From: Cristatella mucedo
Lineage: Eukaryota; Bryozoa; Phylactolaemata; Cristatellidae
Direction: 5' to 3'
NCBI GenBank assembly: GCA_009760855.2
Contig: WPIO01000075.1
Span: 1,152,501-1,187,500 of the forward strand
Length of the DNA stretch: 35,000 bases
Under the pieces are notes generated by a model. That model did not search any database. It was not told the origin of the DNA and worked only from the letters and a program-made list of their open reading frames with translations. A program made the translations under genes and the position numbers. Positions 1 through 11,150 of the stretch are shown here, piece after piece (the first letter of the stretch is position 1; the number at the start of each line of letters is the position of its first letter).

Positions 1-650
1 GGAGAGCATGTCATCATCAGTCAGGAAATAGCAGCATCAGTAGCAACTGCCAGCTTTATACCCGGTCGTATAGCCACAGTGCCCTCTGTCGACCCCCTGG
101 TCACTCCCCCATCGCAATCTTAAAGCATCGAGACACAGCCCCTCCCCCTTCCTGGGCGATATTCCAATAGTGTTCATTGGAATCCGACATCCAGTCGTAT
201 GCGTCAGCCTCACCAAGCCCATCTCCACAGGCGATACCCTAGCATCGGCAACGTAGGTGTGGTCTGTGATGCATGTGCACCAGCAGCAAGCAGTATGCCT
301 CATCAGGTTCGGCTGGATGCTTGCCTATACAGGTCAGACGGTTCTGATGCTTTCCGCAGCCACGTGCATTGGATGGCTGCTCATTTCCAAGCCGGAAATT
401 CGACAAAAACATCTCCCGTGCCTATTTATTTGGTGTACTGCCATCTCTGGCATTCAGAGGATCCACTCATTTTCATAATGTTGCCGACAGGGTGGCTATG
501 GTGGCTCCGGCCAATCTGAGAGCTGAGTGATTGAGTGGCCTGCAAATCCCTGATCGAGCGACTGGACGAGTTGGGCACACTGCTGGCATTGTTTAGGGCC
601 CTCGTACATGACCGACATTGCCCTCTTCTTCGAATGGGTCAAGGTGAGCC
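1..650. other. Left-edge stretch without a recognisable gene
   Basis: Mixed-composition DNA. The open frames here are short, overlap on both strands and resemble no family I know. I see no splice-bounded coding segment, RNA gene or simple repeat. Confidence 0.5.
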
Positions 651-654
651 ATAA

Positions 655-836
655 TGGCACACTATGTAAGGCCGTTGCTTTCATGACCTCGGTCCTGAGG
701 TCGTGGGTTCGATTCCTGCGGTGGGCGATCCTTTATCGCCACTGCAAGCAGTGGTGATAGCCATCAAGGCTCTTATGTCGCTATACAAAAGGAGGCTTTT
801 TAAGCAGCTAGGATTATTATTATGATTATTATTAAG
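655..836 (+). repeat. tRNA-derived SINE, copy 1
   Basis: A polymerase III B-box-like motif (GGTTCGATTCC) lies at 709-719 inside GAGGTCGTGGGTTCGA. The body is shared with the copy at 34075-34250: a GGTGATAGCC...AAGGCTCTT block followed by a GTCGCTATACAAAAGGAGGC block. The element ends in an ATT-rich tail (about 812-834), as expected for an element copied by target-primed reverse transcription. It is non-coding; the antisense frame reading GIEPTTSG is the usual translation of a reversed B box. Confidence 0.7.
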
Positions 837-1854
837 GACATTATCAATGTGGCAGCAGTAGGGCCTTGCAAGCAAGCGAACCGACGAACTGCTGGGTAAA
901 AGCAAACGAGATCGTACTGGACTCAGATCAACGAGCTGCAGGTTAAGGCAGGCCGTTGCCTGAACCAGAAGACTGCACTGGTGGACTGCCCATGAGGTGT
1001 GTTTCTGTAGGCAGCCTAATGGCTGGAGCTAGCTGCTCCAGAGCCTAATTGCCACGTTGGCCTGCCTTGACCGTAGAGGTCATTGAGCACATCGAAGAGA
1101 GCAGCAGTAGAAGGGCTGAGAGCAAAGGATCGGGGCATCGGACGCTCTCCGAGATGCTCTGAATACTCTCATTCAAGCTCATCATCTCACATTCCAGCTC
1201 GTGCATCATCTGCGAGCGCTATGCTTCGAGAACACTCTCGATCATTCTCAGGCGTTGCAAAAGTATGATGATTGTGGGATGTAGTCGACTAGCCTGGCAC
1301 TTGGTCGATTACACCACATGCAGGCGCTGGCAAAGATGCACAGACGGCTGGCAACGATGCTTTGCTGATAAAGGTACAGAAGTTTGATCAGCATTCGGTC
1401 AGATCGAGATGCCCGACATGACGACATGACATCATCCATCCGACCCGGTCGGCCTCTTTGTCGTCGAAATGAGCAACCGAATAGCTTCTTCTGTGTGGAC
1501 TTATTCTGGGAAGGGGATAATTGACAGGATACAGTCAGGATTTGACATTCGGTTTGACAAGGAGTTGATGGAAATGCAGGGGAGGAGATGCAAGCCTGGC
1601 TGCTAGCGGCTCCCACAGTGACAGATCTCTGCATCTCTATATGTCAACAACCTTGTAGAGAGCTAAGAGCTAAATTCTACGAGATGAACTTCTCCAGACG
1701 TCAAGCCAATCCTAATGAGACAGTAGCCTCGCCAATTCGGTAGGGAAATGAATCTTCAAGTGGCACTGGTGGACGTTGGGGCGCTTCCTGATCGTGCACT
1801 CACGCCGGTCGAGTCCGATCGAGCCGAGGCAGGCTATGGCCTATTGATCAAGAT
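837..1854. other. Unassigned intergenic DNA
   Basis: No coding exon, RNA gene or repeat family recognised. The 128-codon antisense frame at 1248-1634 has no recognisable domain. Confidence 0.4.
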
Positions 1855-1856
1855 AC

Positions 1857-1917
<61 letters not shown>

Positions 1918-1933
1918 GGGAGAGAGAGAGAGA
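1855..1933. repeat. Compound (AT)n(AG)n microsatellite
   Basis: About ten AT units run directly into about 28 AG units with two GGG interruptions. It is non-coding; the apparent RERERE peptide is the repeat translated. Confidence 0.95.
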
Positions 1934-3571
1934 ATCCTCTGATCTGAGGTTTGCATAGGTAGCTGGCTCGGCCAAATGCGTGGGGCCAGTGGGGTGGTCA
2001 CTTACTTTTGCTGCATGCTATGGTGAGTGCTGGAAGATAGCACGTGCACACCACATTATTGAGCTGATGTTAGAAGCAAATATTTTGGCAGTCCCATGGT
2101 CAGAGACCCTATGGCAGTCAGCGATGTCTTCAGTCTGCTCTCTCCAGAGAGCGACTGGCCAGAAGGCAGAGGAATGCCTCCTCTCTCATCTCTGCTCTAT
2201 GCCGTGCAGCCCGATATCTTGATGCAGAGTCTACGTAGGCTCGACAGAGGACTGCCACTTAAAAAAAAGGCTTGTCAAGCCTTTCCAAAAAGAATTACAC
2301 AACCCTTTCTTCCAAGAACCGGGTGCTCAGTACCAAACGTCCGACACTCAGTAAGATTGTGGCTCTTTACGAAAACAACGTGGTACTACTAACTCACAGC
2401 GTGTCTGGAGCTGTCGAAGCTCCCAGCATACGCTGCCTTGCAGACATTGTCAGATCTAATGAAAACGATAACAGACATTTGGCTGTCGCCTGCTCGGTGG
2501 CTCTTAGGCGTGTCATTCTTTAAAATGACTATACCCCTTTAGAAGCCGATTCAACATTGCTGGCCAAAGGCTTGCCATCCCACCCTTTTTGCAGCCCTAT
2601 CCGGTTAAGAAAAGTGGCAAGTGGCCCCCTCTGAAGAAGTAAATTGAGCTGTGCACTTACCCAATTGCTTGAAGCAGACCAAGCCAGGCCAAATACCTTC
2701 AGTATTTCAACGCCCTCCCCCACCCCACCCCCCTGGCGGGTACCTCTTCTTGGAAGCTTGGCAGCAGCCATGTTTCTGCAACTGGGCTTCCAATGGGACT
2801 AAAGGCTGCATGCTCCGGCAGTACTTCTTCCGGGTTGCCTTCCAAGGCATGGGGAATAACTCGACCTACCCACAGCCTGGGCCTCCTAATAACAGGCCTT
2901 TCGCCCCCTGCCATCTTAGCCCAGCAGGGGACCTGCACTAACCTACGCAATACTGGCAGCCTGCAGCCACTGTACTATCCCTTAAAATGCCTAAGACTCA
3001 TAAATAAAGCTACCCATAAATGTGTATGTGCATGTGTATGTAATAAATAACTGGTTTAAAATGCCTTCATAGAAGCTAGAGCTGTCAATCAAGGCTGTGT
3101 GTGACTGGCTGTGCCTCTGGCAGAGCCTATGGCGTGTGCTGACAACCAGCCTTTGCAGCCTTCACCACCGAACAGGCACCTCCGATCGATCGCCATCCCC
3201 CAGCAATCTCTCAACTTGGAGAAGCTTCGGAAAAAACGCCTGCTCAGGGCCTTAAGGTACGCGGCTTGAAGTCAGGGCTGCGTGGTGGTGGCCCATTGCA
3301 CAGCCATTAAACAGCAGCTGCAGCAGTGCAGCTAGCTGGCAGGGCCTCAACATGCCTGACCATCCTCGGCTGCTTCCCGTGCCACTGCTGCTGCTGCTGC
3401 AGAAGCTTGTCTTGTGCCGAAATAGGATGAAGGCTTGACGAAATTGGCGCCGCATCCGGCACCGCTTGACCGCATCCGGCTGCTGAAGCTGCACAGTCAA
3501 GTATGCCAACTTTCCGTTACGTGGTGTTGCTACAATGCATTCGGGCTTGATCAGACAGGGATGCTACAACC
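1934..3571. other. Unassigned intergenic DNA
   Basis: No gene recognised. AATAAA-type motifs occur near 3003 and 3042, but no coding sequence leads into them. Short GT-rich patches lie near 3020-3045. Confidence 0.4.
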
Positions 3572-4290
3572 GAATCGGTCCACGCATATGTGATATTCCG
3601 TCTGGATTTCTGCAACTCACTGCTGGCTGGTCTACCAGCGGGTGCAATCAGGTGCTTACTGTTGGTGCAAAACTCTGCATCAAGAGGCTTGTTTGTCGTG
3701 AGTGTTGTGCAGTTGCCACATTACACCACTTCAAGCCGACCTGCACTTGCTGCCAGTCAAGCAGTGCACCAACTTCAAGCAGCTACTTCAAGGTTCTGTG
3801 ACTCAATTTTATGTCCCTTCCTTCTCTGGCTTCGAACTACCATTCGAAACTACTCCCCTACCAGGCTAGGCATCGTAACATCCGGTTTTCGGGTTCAGAT
3901 CGTTCAGTTATATCTCTTACGAACCTCAAATCCTTTGAAGACCACACCTTTAGTTCGTACGCTCCCAAAGCCTGGAACTCACTGACGTCACAGCATGGAC
4001 GTCACGACTGAAAGACATTGAAAAAGATGCTTAAAATGCACTTGTTTATCACGGCATTTATTAGGTCCTTATGTTTTGTCCTACTTGTGCTTATGCATGC
4101 TGACACTGTGCATGCCACGGCTAACCATATTTCACATGTTGACACAGTGCATGTTACTTCTAACCATCTTATCCTTACTGACATTGTGCATGTTACAAAT
4201 GATCATTTGGTATTGAACTTCCTTTACAGCTAATTTAGAATTCCTAGAAAGAGTAAGTTTTCTATATGTGCTGTACAAATGTATCTCTAC
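3572..4290 (+). mobile_element. 5'-truncated L2/CR1-like LINE, copy A (dead)
   Basis: This is the 3' end of a non-LTR retrotransposon. The frame at 3590-3985 starts with [18 protein letters not shown], the C-terminal part of a Jockey-superfamily reverse transcriptase (LDFCNSLL...LVQNSA). Frame jumps move the match to another frame (RLVCRE near 3690; PKAWNSL near 3970), so the copy cannot be translated as one protein. A remnant of the usual LKMHLF ending follows near 4027. The 3' UTR (about 4096-4210) holds three imperfect units of about 42 bp containing TGACACTGTGCATG, and the family's terminal CCTAGAAAGAG tail follows at about 4240-4285. It aligns with copy B at 7697-8400 from GGTCCACGCA onward. 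Confidence 0.85.
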
Positions 4291-4499
4291 TAATTACAGC
4301 GAGAATGTCTGCCCGTCCTTCCCTCCTGCATGTGGCAAGATACTGGCAAGATACCAGTACTTCCGGTAGTGACTAACCTAATTCTAGTATGACTCATCGG
4401 GGCCAGTGCACAGGCAGTGAGCTCTTGTTATTCATGATATTATTATAACTGCTGTCAACATTACTGCTACTGTGACTGCTATCACGGCTGCTGCTTCTG
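4291..4499. other. Spacer between LINE copy A and the CTG-rich repeat
   Basis: No gene or repeat recognised. Confidence 0.4.
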
Positions 4500-4735
4500 T
4501 TTCCACTTCTGTCTGCTTCTTGCAGTGTTGCTACTGCTAGTACTACTGCTGCTGCTGGTGCAGTGCTGCTGCTGCTGCCAGTGGTGCTGCCAGTGTTGCT
4601 GCTGCTAGTGCTGCTGCTGCTAGTGATGCTGGTACAGTGCTACTGCTGCTGCTACTGCTACTGCCAGTGGTGCTGCTAGTACTGCTGCTGCTAGAACTGC
4701 TACTGCCAGTGGTGCTGCTGGTGCTGCAACCATCA
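4500..4735 (+). repeat. Decayed CTG/CTA trinucleotide repeat region
   Basis: Mostly CTG units broken by CTA, CCAGTGGTG and GGTGCAGTG variants, giving a partly periodic minisatellite whose CCAGTGGTGCTGC block recurs at least three times. The Leu-rich translation is a by-product. On the + strand it is dense in TGCTGC. Confidence 0.9.
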
Positions 4736-4884
4736 TTGCTTTGTTTCGGCTGCTACAGCCACCATAGCTGCGGCGTGAATACTGTCTACAGAAATCCAAG
4801 CAAACGGGCAGCCGACTGCATTTCCAGACGACGGCTGTTCTACCCCTGACCTACCTGCCAGTCGAATCCTTGAGCCCAGTAGTT

Positions 4885-5544
<660 letters not shown>

Positions 5545-5605
5545 TCTCTTCTGTCGCTATACAAAAGAGGCTGCTAAATCAGCTGACATGTGGCATGTTC
5601 TCCTT
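5545..5605 (+). repeat. SINE 3' fragment
   Basis: CTCTTCTGTCGCTATACAAA followed by AGAGGCTGCTAAATCAGCTGA matches the 3' part of the SINE copies at 655-836 and 34075-34250. The tRNA-like head is missing. Confidence 0.55.
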
Positions 5606-6589
5606 AGGGTGCAGTAGAAATGCTTTTGTATCATTACCTTGGATGCAAGTTACTGATGATGAGCAAAGCATCTGTTTCATAAGGCCAGCACAAATCGATG
5701 CATGGCATGCATAGCCGATGTCTTCGACAGATGTGTTATCCTCAACTTCAATGTGAAGAAAGTACCTCCTTTCCCTTCGATTTGGCATGTATGACTGGAT
5801 AGCACCGTGTCTTGCTTCTTTACAAATGTGCTCGATTTAAGGAATTTGCTTGGTGATTGATTTGTAGTGCAAGATCACTTATCAGCACGAGCCATGCTCT
5901 CCCATGGGCACGGCAACTCGACCGATTGCCCCCTCGACCCCTTTTTGCCCGCCCCCTTTGATCCCTTTCCAGCTGTCCCCTCGGTGGATGTTACTAGCTC
6001 GGCCCCCTGGCACTGCAGCTACACAGTGAAGTGTCACCAAGTCTAATCGGGTCGAGCTCAATCAGAATCTACTCCGACATTAACCACCCGAATACTTTTC
6101 CCTCCCGATAGTCGCTCTCCCTCCCCCTGATGCAATCGTATTAAGCTCTCATGCCGGAATTTTTTGAAGGAGTACACTGCAGCTGCTAGTTATTCTGCAC
6201 TTTGATGAATTACTTGGAACGACCCAGAGTTAATTAGGACGTCATTACATTTTTTTGCTGAGCTAATATTTTCGGACACGCTGATATTTCAAAGGGACTC
6301 ACAGTTCAGGAATTAATCTTAGGTGACTGAAATAGTTTAAAGGGGAAAGTCCCTAGCCGAAGGATTGATTAAACAGCTATGGCCTAAATAGTTCTTCTCA
6401 AATAAATTTAATAAAAGGAAAACCAAGGCTTGCGAAGCTAAGCACAGATCAAACTGGTGGCAGTGGCTGTCAACAAGACGCAACGACGACAACGTAGCGT
6501 TGTTGCACCTTGGGTGGACATCTGATTCTTATCTGCGAAGCCTGCATGCCTGAATCCAGAGTCGGCCAAATAAGAAAAGCCAGCAGTAG
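5606..6589. other. Unassigned intergenic DNA
   Basis: A C-rich patch lies at about 5925-6010 and AT-rich DNA at about 6230-6420. No coding exon recognised. Confidence 0.4.
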
Positions 6590-6775
6590 CATTTAGACAG
6601 TCGCAAGCCGAAAGCAGAGTGACAGCCTATCAGGCACTTGTGCAGCTATAAAAACGAGGTTTTCGAATACTACCGACAGTCGCTTCTTACTGCACCCGAG
6701 CGCCCTCACGAACGAGAAAATAAAGAGTGTCATCTGGCCTTACCAAAATTGGCTAGGGCCAGTTGAAATGATCGA
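6590..6775 (+). other. Possible LTR-like remnant
   Basis: CTATAAAA (6646-6653) is followed about 65 bases later by AATAAAGAG (6718-6726), the order seen in the promoter-R-polyadenylation part of a retrotransposon LTR. I find no second LTR, primer-binding site or gag/pol frame, so this could equally be chance. Confidence 0.2.
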
Positions 6776-7634
6776 GCTCGGGGTAGGAGGCAATTCCAGC
6801 TGCTGCCCCACCAGTGCCAGCTGGACCAGAAGACTCCAAGTCTTGTGATCTTTATCTTCCCTCTTCGACCTATCGCGACTGCTGCATGACTCATCTCGTC
6901 ATAGCAGGTGTGCCTCATGTAAACGAGCCGATATACATCTTTTACGAAACAAGCGATCGTGATATATCGCGTGATATATCAGGTGATATATATACCAATA
7001 GTAGCATTGAATTACTGCTGCTCGGGTTAAATAGCTGAGCACAAGGTGGCATATTACACGTTACACGTGTCATCTTTACATGTTACACTCCATCTTTACG
7101 CGGTCGTGCCGCCGCTTAAGCAGCTCACTGTGTACTTGGATTGAGTGCAGAGTCCTTGAAACACTGTATTTAGTATGAACTATTTCATGCGTACTTAGTC
7201 TAAATTGCCCCTAGTAATAAATATAAATAAATGCATAAATACATAAGTAAATACATCAAAGAGTGCTTGTGCAAGTGCTTGCTGCCTTGATGTGTGCTTT
7301 GTCCAACATCTGGTATCCAAAACTCAGAAAAACAGGACGAATCGCCGAATAGGCCGCGCGAAAGCTTGAAGCTGCCCAAAAGCCAGACCAGGGCCATCAC
7401 TGCGCCACGAAAGCCGCGGTGTATAACGGCACATTCGCCGCTGGCGGCGCAGCCATTTTATTTTCTGACGAATACCAGCGTCGGTTGGCGAGAAAGCTCG
7501 TTTCGGCAGCCTAACCGGCAGGCGGCGTTCTGAGCTCGCTGGCTGTCTGCGAAGTCCCTGAGCGGAACTACGGTGAGCTGTCGCGAATGGGGTACGCGTT
7601 ACCGACGTCGCCGCTTTAGCTCGCCAGAAAGGTG
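6776..7634. other. Unassigned intergenic DNA
   Basis: Contains a short run of GTGATATATC units (6959-6995) and ACGTTACACGTGT near 7050-7070. No gene recognised. Confidence 0.4.
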
Positions 7635-7696
7635 TAAACTATCGAGGTGCCCAGAAAGAGATCAAGTTCTCCGATGGCGCTGTATCAGTATATTAT
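7635..7696 (+). repeat. LINE 3'-tail fragment abutting copy B
   Basis: GTGCCCAGAAAGAGATCAAG followed by TTCTCCGATGGCGCTGTAT and ATTATTATT is the terminal tail of the local LINE family. It lies immediately upstream of the 5' end of LINE copy B, so an older copy's tail seems to have received, or to sit beside, a second insertion. Confidence 0.7.
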
Positions 7697-8400
7697 TATT
7701 ACGTCTAAGTTGGTCCATGCATTCGTGACATCTCGTCTCGACTTCTGCAACTCACTGCTTACTGGCCTACCTGCATGTGCGATCAGGCGATTGCAGCTGG
7801 TGCAAAACTCTGCAGCTAGGCTTGTCTGTCGTGAGCGTCGCAGTTGCCACATTACTCCACTTCTCGCCGACCTGCACTGTCTGCCAGTCAAGCAACGGAT
7901 TGACTTCAAGGTTTTGTCGCTCACTTTTAGGTCTCTTCATTCTATGGCTCCAGCCTATCTCTCCGACATACTCCCCCATCAGGCCAAGCATCGTACCGCC
8001 CGCTTTTCGGAATCCAACAGTCTAGAAGTACCTCGTACAAACCTTAAATCCTTTGGAGACCGTGCATTTAGCTCGTATGCTCCCAAAGCCTGGAACTCCC
8101 TTCCGACCTGCGTCAGAACATCCCCTGACCTGACACACATTTAAAGGGAACTTAAAAACACACCTATTTAGGACAGCATTTAGTGGGTCCCTGTGATTCG
8201 TCCTTGATGTGCTTATGCGTGCTGACCCTGTGCATGCTGCCACTAACCATGTTATTCATCTTGTTTGTTTTTCAAGCATGATTTTACTTAACATTCAATT
8301 GCATTTCCCTTTGCAGCAAACGTAAAGCGCCTAGAAAGAGATTAAGTTCTCTGAGAGCGCTTTATCAAGTACATTATTATTATTAGTTTTATTATTATTA
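7697..8400 (+). mobile_element. 5'-truncated L2/CR1-like LINE, copy B (best preserved)
   Basis: The frame 7647-8144 holds about 145 codons of the reverse transcriptase C-terminus: [67 protein letters not shown] and [12 protein letters not shown]. These are typical of Jockey-superfamily LINEs. The frame stops at DLTHI, but the usual LKTHLFRTAF ending is readable just downstream in another frame, so a small indel kills the 3' end. The 3' UTR has a single GACCCTGTGCATG unit (compare three in copy A). The terminal stem-loop AGCGCCTAGAAAGAG...TCTCTGAGAGCGCT is followed by ATT repeats to 8400. The catalytic RT core and the endonuclease are absent, so this is a dead insertion. Confidence 0.9.
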
Positions 8401-8439
8401 TTATAACAAAATAGCGCGACGACGGAGCGTTCTATTCAT

Positions 8440-10150
8440 TTGCTCCTCGAAGGATATTCGGCTGTCGCTCCTCGAAAGCTCGCTAGGAAGTGGCCTGGCA
8501 ATGCATTGCAACGAATCTCAGAACGCAGAGAGATTGGGGTTTCGAGCGCTCCGGACACCTAGCTGTTTTGCTGAGCACGCGCCCGCGGGGGCCGGGGCCG
8601 GCGGAGAGCTCGCCGCCGATGCTCACCAAATGGTGGCCTTGCGATGGCGTCGGCTGCCTGGAAATTGTGTGCTTGTCTGCCGCTCGAGTGACGCTCAGAC
8701 CATGCGCGCGGCGGGTGCCTCGTCCGCGCCAAAGGTGGTGGTTTTTACGCAGAGCTCGCAGATCGGCGGCGGCGGCCGCCGAGTGGTCGCGCGTTCAAGC
8801 CAAAGTTAACCGCGCGTTTGCAAGAGTTTTTCTCAGCTCCTTCCGCATCCGTCGAAGCTCGCGAGAACTGGCGAGCACCGCCGTCATTTTCGTCTGCTAG
8901 CCAGCAAGTCAATTTGAGGCACTACCGCTGGAGGGGGTGGAAAGTCAGGAAGAGCACGCCTGGGCGTCCGGGGCGGGAACTCCTCCGCCCGCCGTCGGTA
9001 ACGCCGAGGAAGCACGACAGACAACGCTGCTGACTCAGCGCGGGAGCGCAAGCTCGCCTGTTCGTTCTAGGTATCTCCAAAGTATAGATCGCAGGGCGTC
9101 ACACACTTCCGTCCGCTCGCTTCGGGCAGCCGAAAAAAGAGGCGTCGCCAGCTGTAGGGGTCGCCTTGGAGTTTATCTCCACCTGATATGATGACATCAC
9201 GCGCGAGGTCGTGACCGCAGGACTGACCCGTTTACCCCTAATGCACCGTCGTCGCCGCCGCCGACAGCTACTTACGTATTAGCGTTTTTTGCTTGGTGCT
9301 TACTGCGAGTGCTGCTGCGGCCGTGCTGCTGGTTAGGGCTTGTCCGCTTACTGCTAAGGCTTTCTGCAGCTTTCTTGATCGCTTGGTCGACGACCAGCTT
9401 CGCTTTATAGATCCGACTAGCGTGGTCTAATCAAGTAAGTTCGCCGCCCGCGCGCCGCTGGCAGCCGTAAGCCCGCCCGCCCGCCCGCCACCCCTCGCTT
9501 CGGCGACCCGTCCGCGTACCGTGTACCGCGTCGGCGACGCTCGGCCCCGGCGGCCCCTGTTGACGAGCGAGACTGCGGCTTTGCCCGTCGAATGCTCAGC
9601 GTCTCGCGGAGAGCCGTGAATATCGGGAGCCGCGGCGCGTCGGCGGGTGGCCGGCGTCGGTCGTCGGCGCGAGCGCGCATTGTTAGGCCGCCCGATGCCG
9701 TTGACAAAGGGCGCGGCTGTTTTTTTCGGGGCCCCTGATCGTCGTCGTCGTCGTCGTAGTCGTAGTCGGCGGCCATTTCGCGACGGCATCGAGCCGCTCT
9801 CGGCCCTAACCGTTGGCGACCGATCCGCGTCGTGCGACGCGTCGGAATGTCGCGAAAGCGCTGCGCGTCGTCTCTGCCTCGAGCTTGAGCGCTCGCGCGG
9901 CGGCGGCTGTCGGGCCGTTGCCGTTCGCGGCCGCCGCCGCCGTGCGTGCAGCATTCGCAGCTTCCCCCAGTGCCGGCGTCGTGACCTCGCGCAGTTCGCC
10001 GAGGACGTCCAGTGCTGTGACATCCAGCAGCCCAGTGCGGGCTCGCTCGGCTGGCGATGGCCGACTGTTTGGCTGGTGCCCTGTTTGGCCGGCTGTGTGG
10101 CTGGTGCGGTGGCGTTGGTGGTGGCTGGGGGGGGTTGAGGCGATGTTGTT
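8440..10150 (+). promoter_or_regulatory. mbl: CpG-rich region, probable mbl promoter and 5' UTR area
   Basis: GC content and CpG density rise sharply after the LINE tail and stay high, especially at about 8560-9060 and 9420-10130 (CGCCGCCG, CGTCGTCG and CCCGCCCGCC runs). TGACATCACGCG near 9193 resembles a CRE-like site. Long ORFs on both strands here are what high GC gives by chance, since few stop codons occur. The next recognisable gene downstream on the + strand is muscleblind, so I infer its promoter and non-coding first exon(s) lie here. No transcription start can be fixed from sequence. Confidence 0.4.
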
Positions 10151-10158
10151 GGGAGGCA

Positions 10159-10212
10159 GTGAGTGAGAAGAGAGAGTGAGAAGAGAGAGTGAGAGAGAGA
10201 GAGAGCGAGAGC

Positions 10213-10288
<76 letters not shown>

Positions 10289-10290
10289 GT
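10159..10290 (+). repeat. (GA)n tract beside the CpG-rich region
   Basis: About 130 bases of GA repeats with GCGA and GTGA interruptions. In insects such tracts bind GAGA-type factors; whether this applies here is unknown. It sits between the CpG-rich block and the gene body. Confidence 0.9.
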
Positions 10291-10684
10291 GACATTGAGA
10301 TAGTGAGATAGTGTGGCATTGGGTTTCGGAGCTCATTCGACCGGCGGCATCTGGATAGTTTGGCCGTTTGTGAATTGCAACGTTTTCAAGGGTTTCTTCG
10401 AGTCGCCGAAGAAGCTGTGGCCGTACCGGCACAAAAAAAGCATCAGCAGGTGCAGTGTTGGCCAGTCGGTCGATGTGGCAGATGAGATCGAGCTCACAGG
10501 AGTGGTCGTGTCCCGACGACGACATCGGCCTGAGCACCGTGTAGCTATTTCGAGGGACTTGCTTCGCCCTGCGGTGTCCGATCAGTGCCTGATCCCTCCA
10601 ACCGATAATTTCTCAACCCACACTGCCCGCCCACACTGCCCGACCTGCCCTCCCCACCCACATCCTCTTTCTTTTTGACTGCAG

Positions 10685-10747
10685 GAAGCAGCCGGGACAA
10701 TGGTTGACCACTGCTGCAGCCCATTGCCCGTGCTGCCCGAGGCGAAG
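10685..10747 (+). other. Candidate 5' exon (untranslated or alternative start)
   Basis: A strong acceptor is visible: the pyrimidine tract ATCCTCTTTCTTTTTGACTG ends in CAG at 10682-10684. The 63-base segment ends in AAG with the donor GTCAGT at 10748. It contains ATG at 10700 opening 16 codons (MVDHCCSPLPVLPEAK) to the donor. No homology recognised. It could be a 5' UTR exon of mbl whose ATG gives an upstream ORF or an alternative N-terminus, or it may be chance. Confidence 0.3.
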
Positions 10748-11030
10748 GTCAGTGGAGCAACGCAGCTCGCTGGATCGTCGATCGGCCCGGCCCGTATTCA
10801 CCCCCCCCCCTGTCCTCCCATCCCCCTCTCACGGGCGGTGGCATACCTATTATTCATCATGTGCCCAAGTGTCGGCAGCAGCTAGACTATTCATCATTGA
10901 CCAAAGTGTCACGGGTACCGGCACCATCGCTTTGGCTTTGTGCCGGGTGAGTTAAGCCCTGGCATGTACCTACTTTTTTGTTTGACTGCCAGTAGCAAGA
11001 TCTACTTGCCGAGCCCGTGGTCATCAGTCA

Positions 11031-11150
11031 GCTCCGAGGAGAGAGGCCAGGGAGCTCCGAGGAGAGAGGCCAGGGAGCTCCGAGGAGAGAGGCCAGGGAG
11101 CCGTTGGCTTGGGAGCTCCGAGGAGAGAGGCCAGGGAGCCGTTGGCTTGG
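11031..11150 (+). repeat. 23-bp tandem repeat, four units
   Basis: The unit is GCTCCGAGGAGAGAGGCCAG plus GGA. Three units are head to tail at 11031-11099. A fourth (11115-11137) is set apart by a CCGTTGGCTTGG block that recurs at 11139-11150, giving a higher-order unit. Confidence 0.95.

Noticed and set aside
3535-4011. Functional reverse transcriptase gene
   Set aside because: Only the C-terminal end is present, with frameshifts. No catalytic core or endonuclease.
9417-10319. 300-codon - strand frame and several + strand frames in the CpG-rich region
   Set aside because: Composition artefact: high GC plus the GA tract (Ser-Leu repeats). No family resemblance and no conserved motif.
11031-11150. 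CRISPR-like array
   Set aside because: Units are contiguous without unique spacers and the DNA is eukaryotic. It is an ordinary minisatellite.
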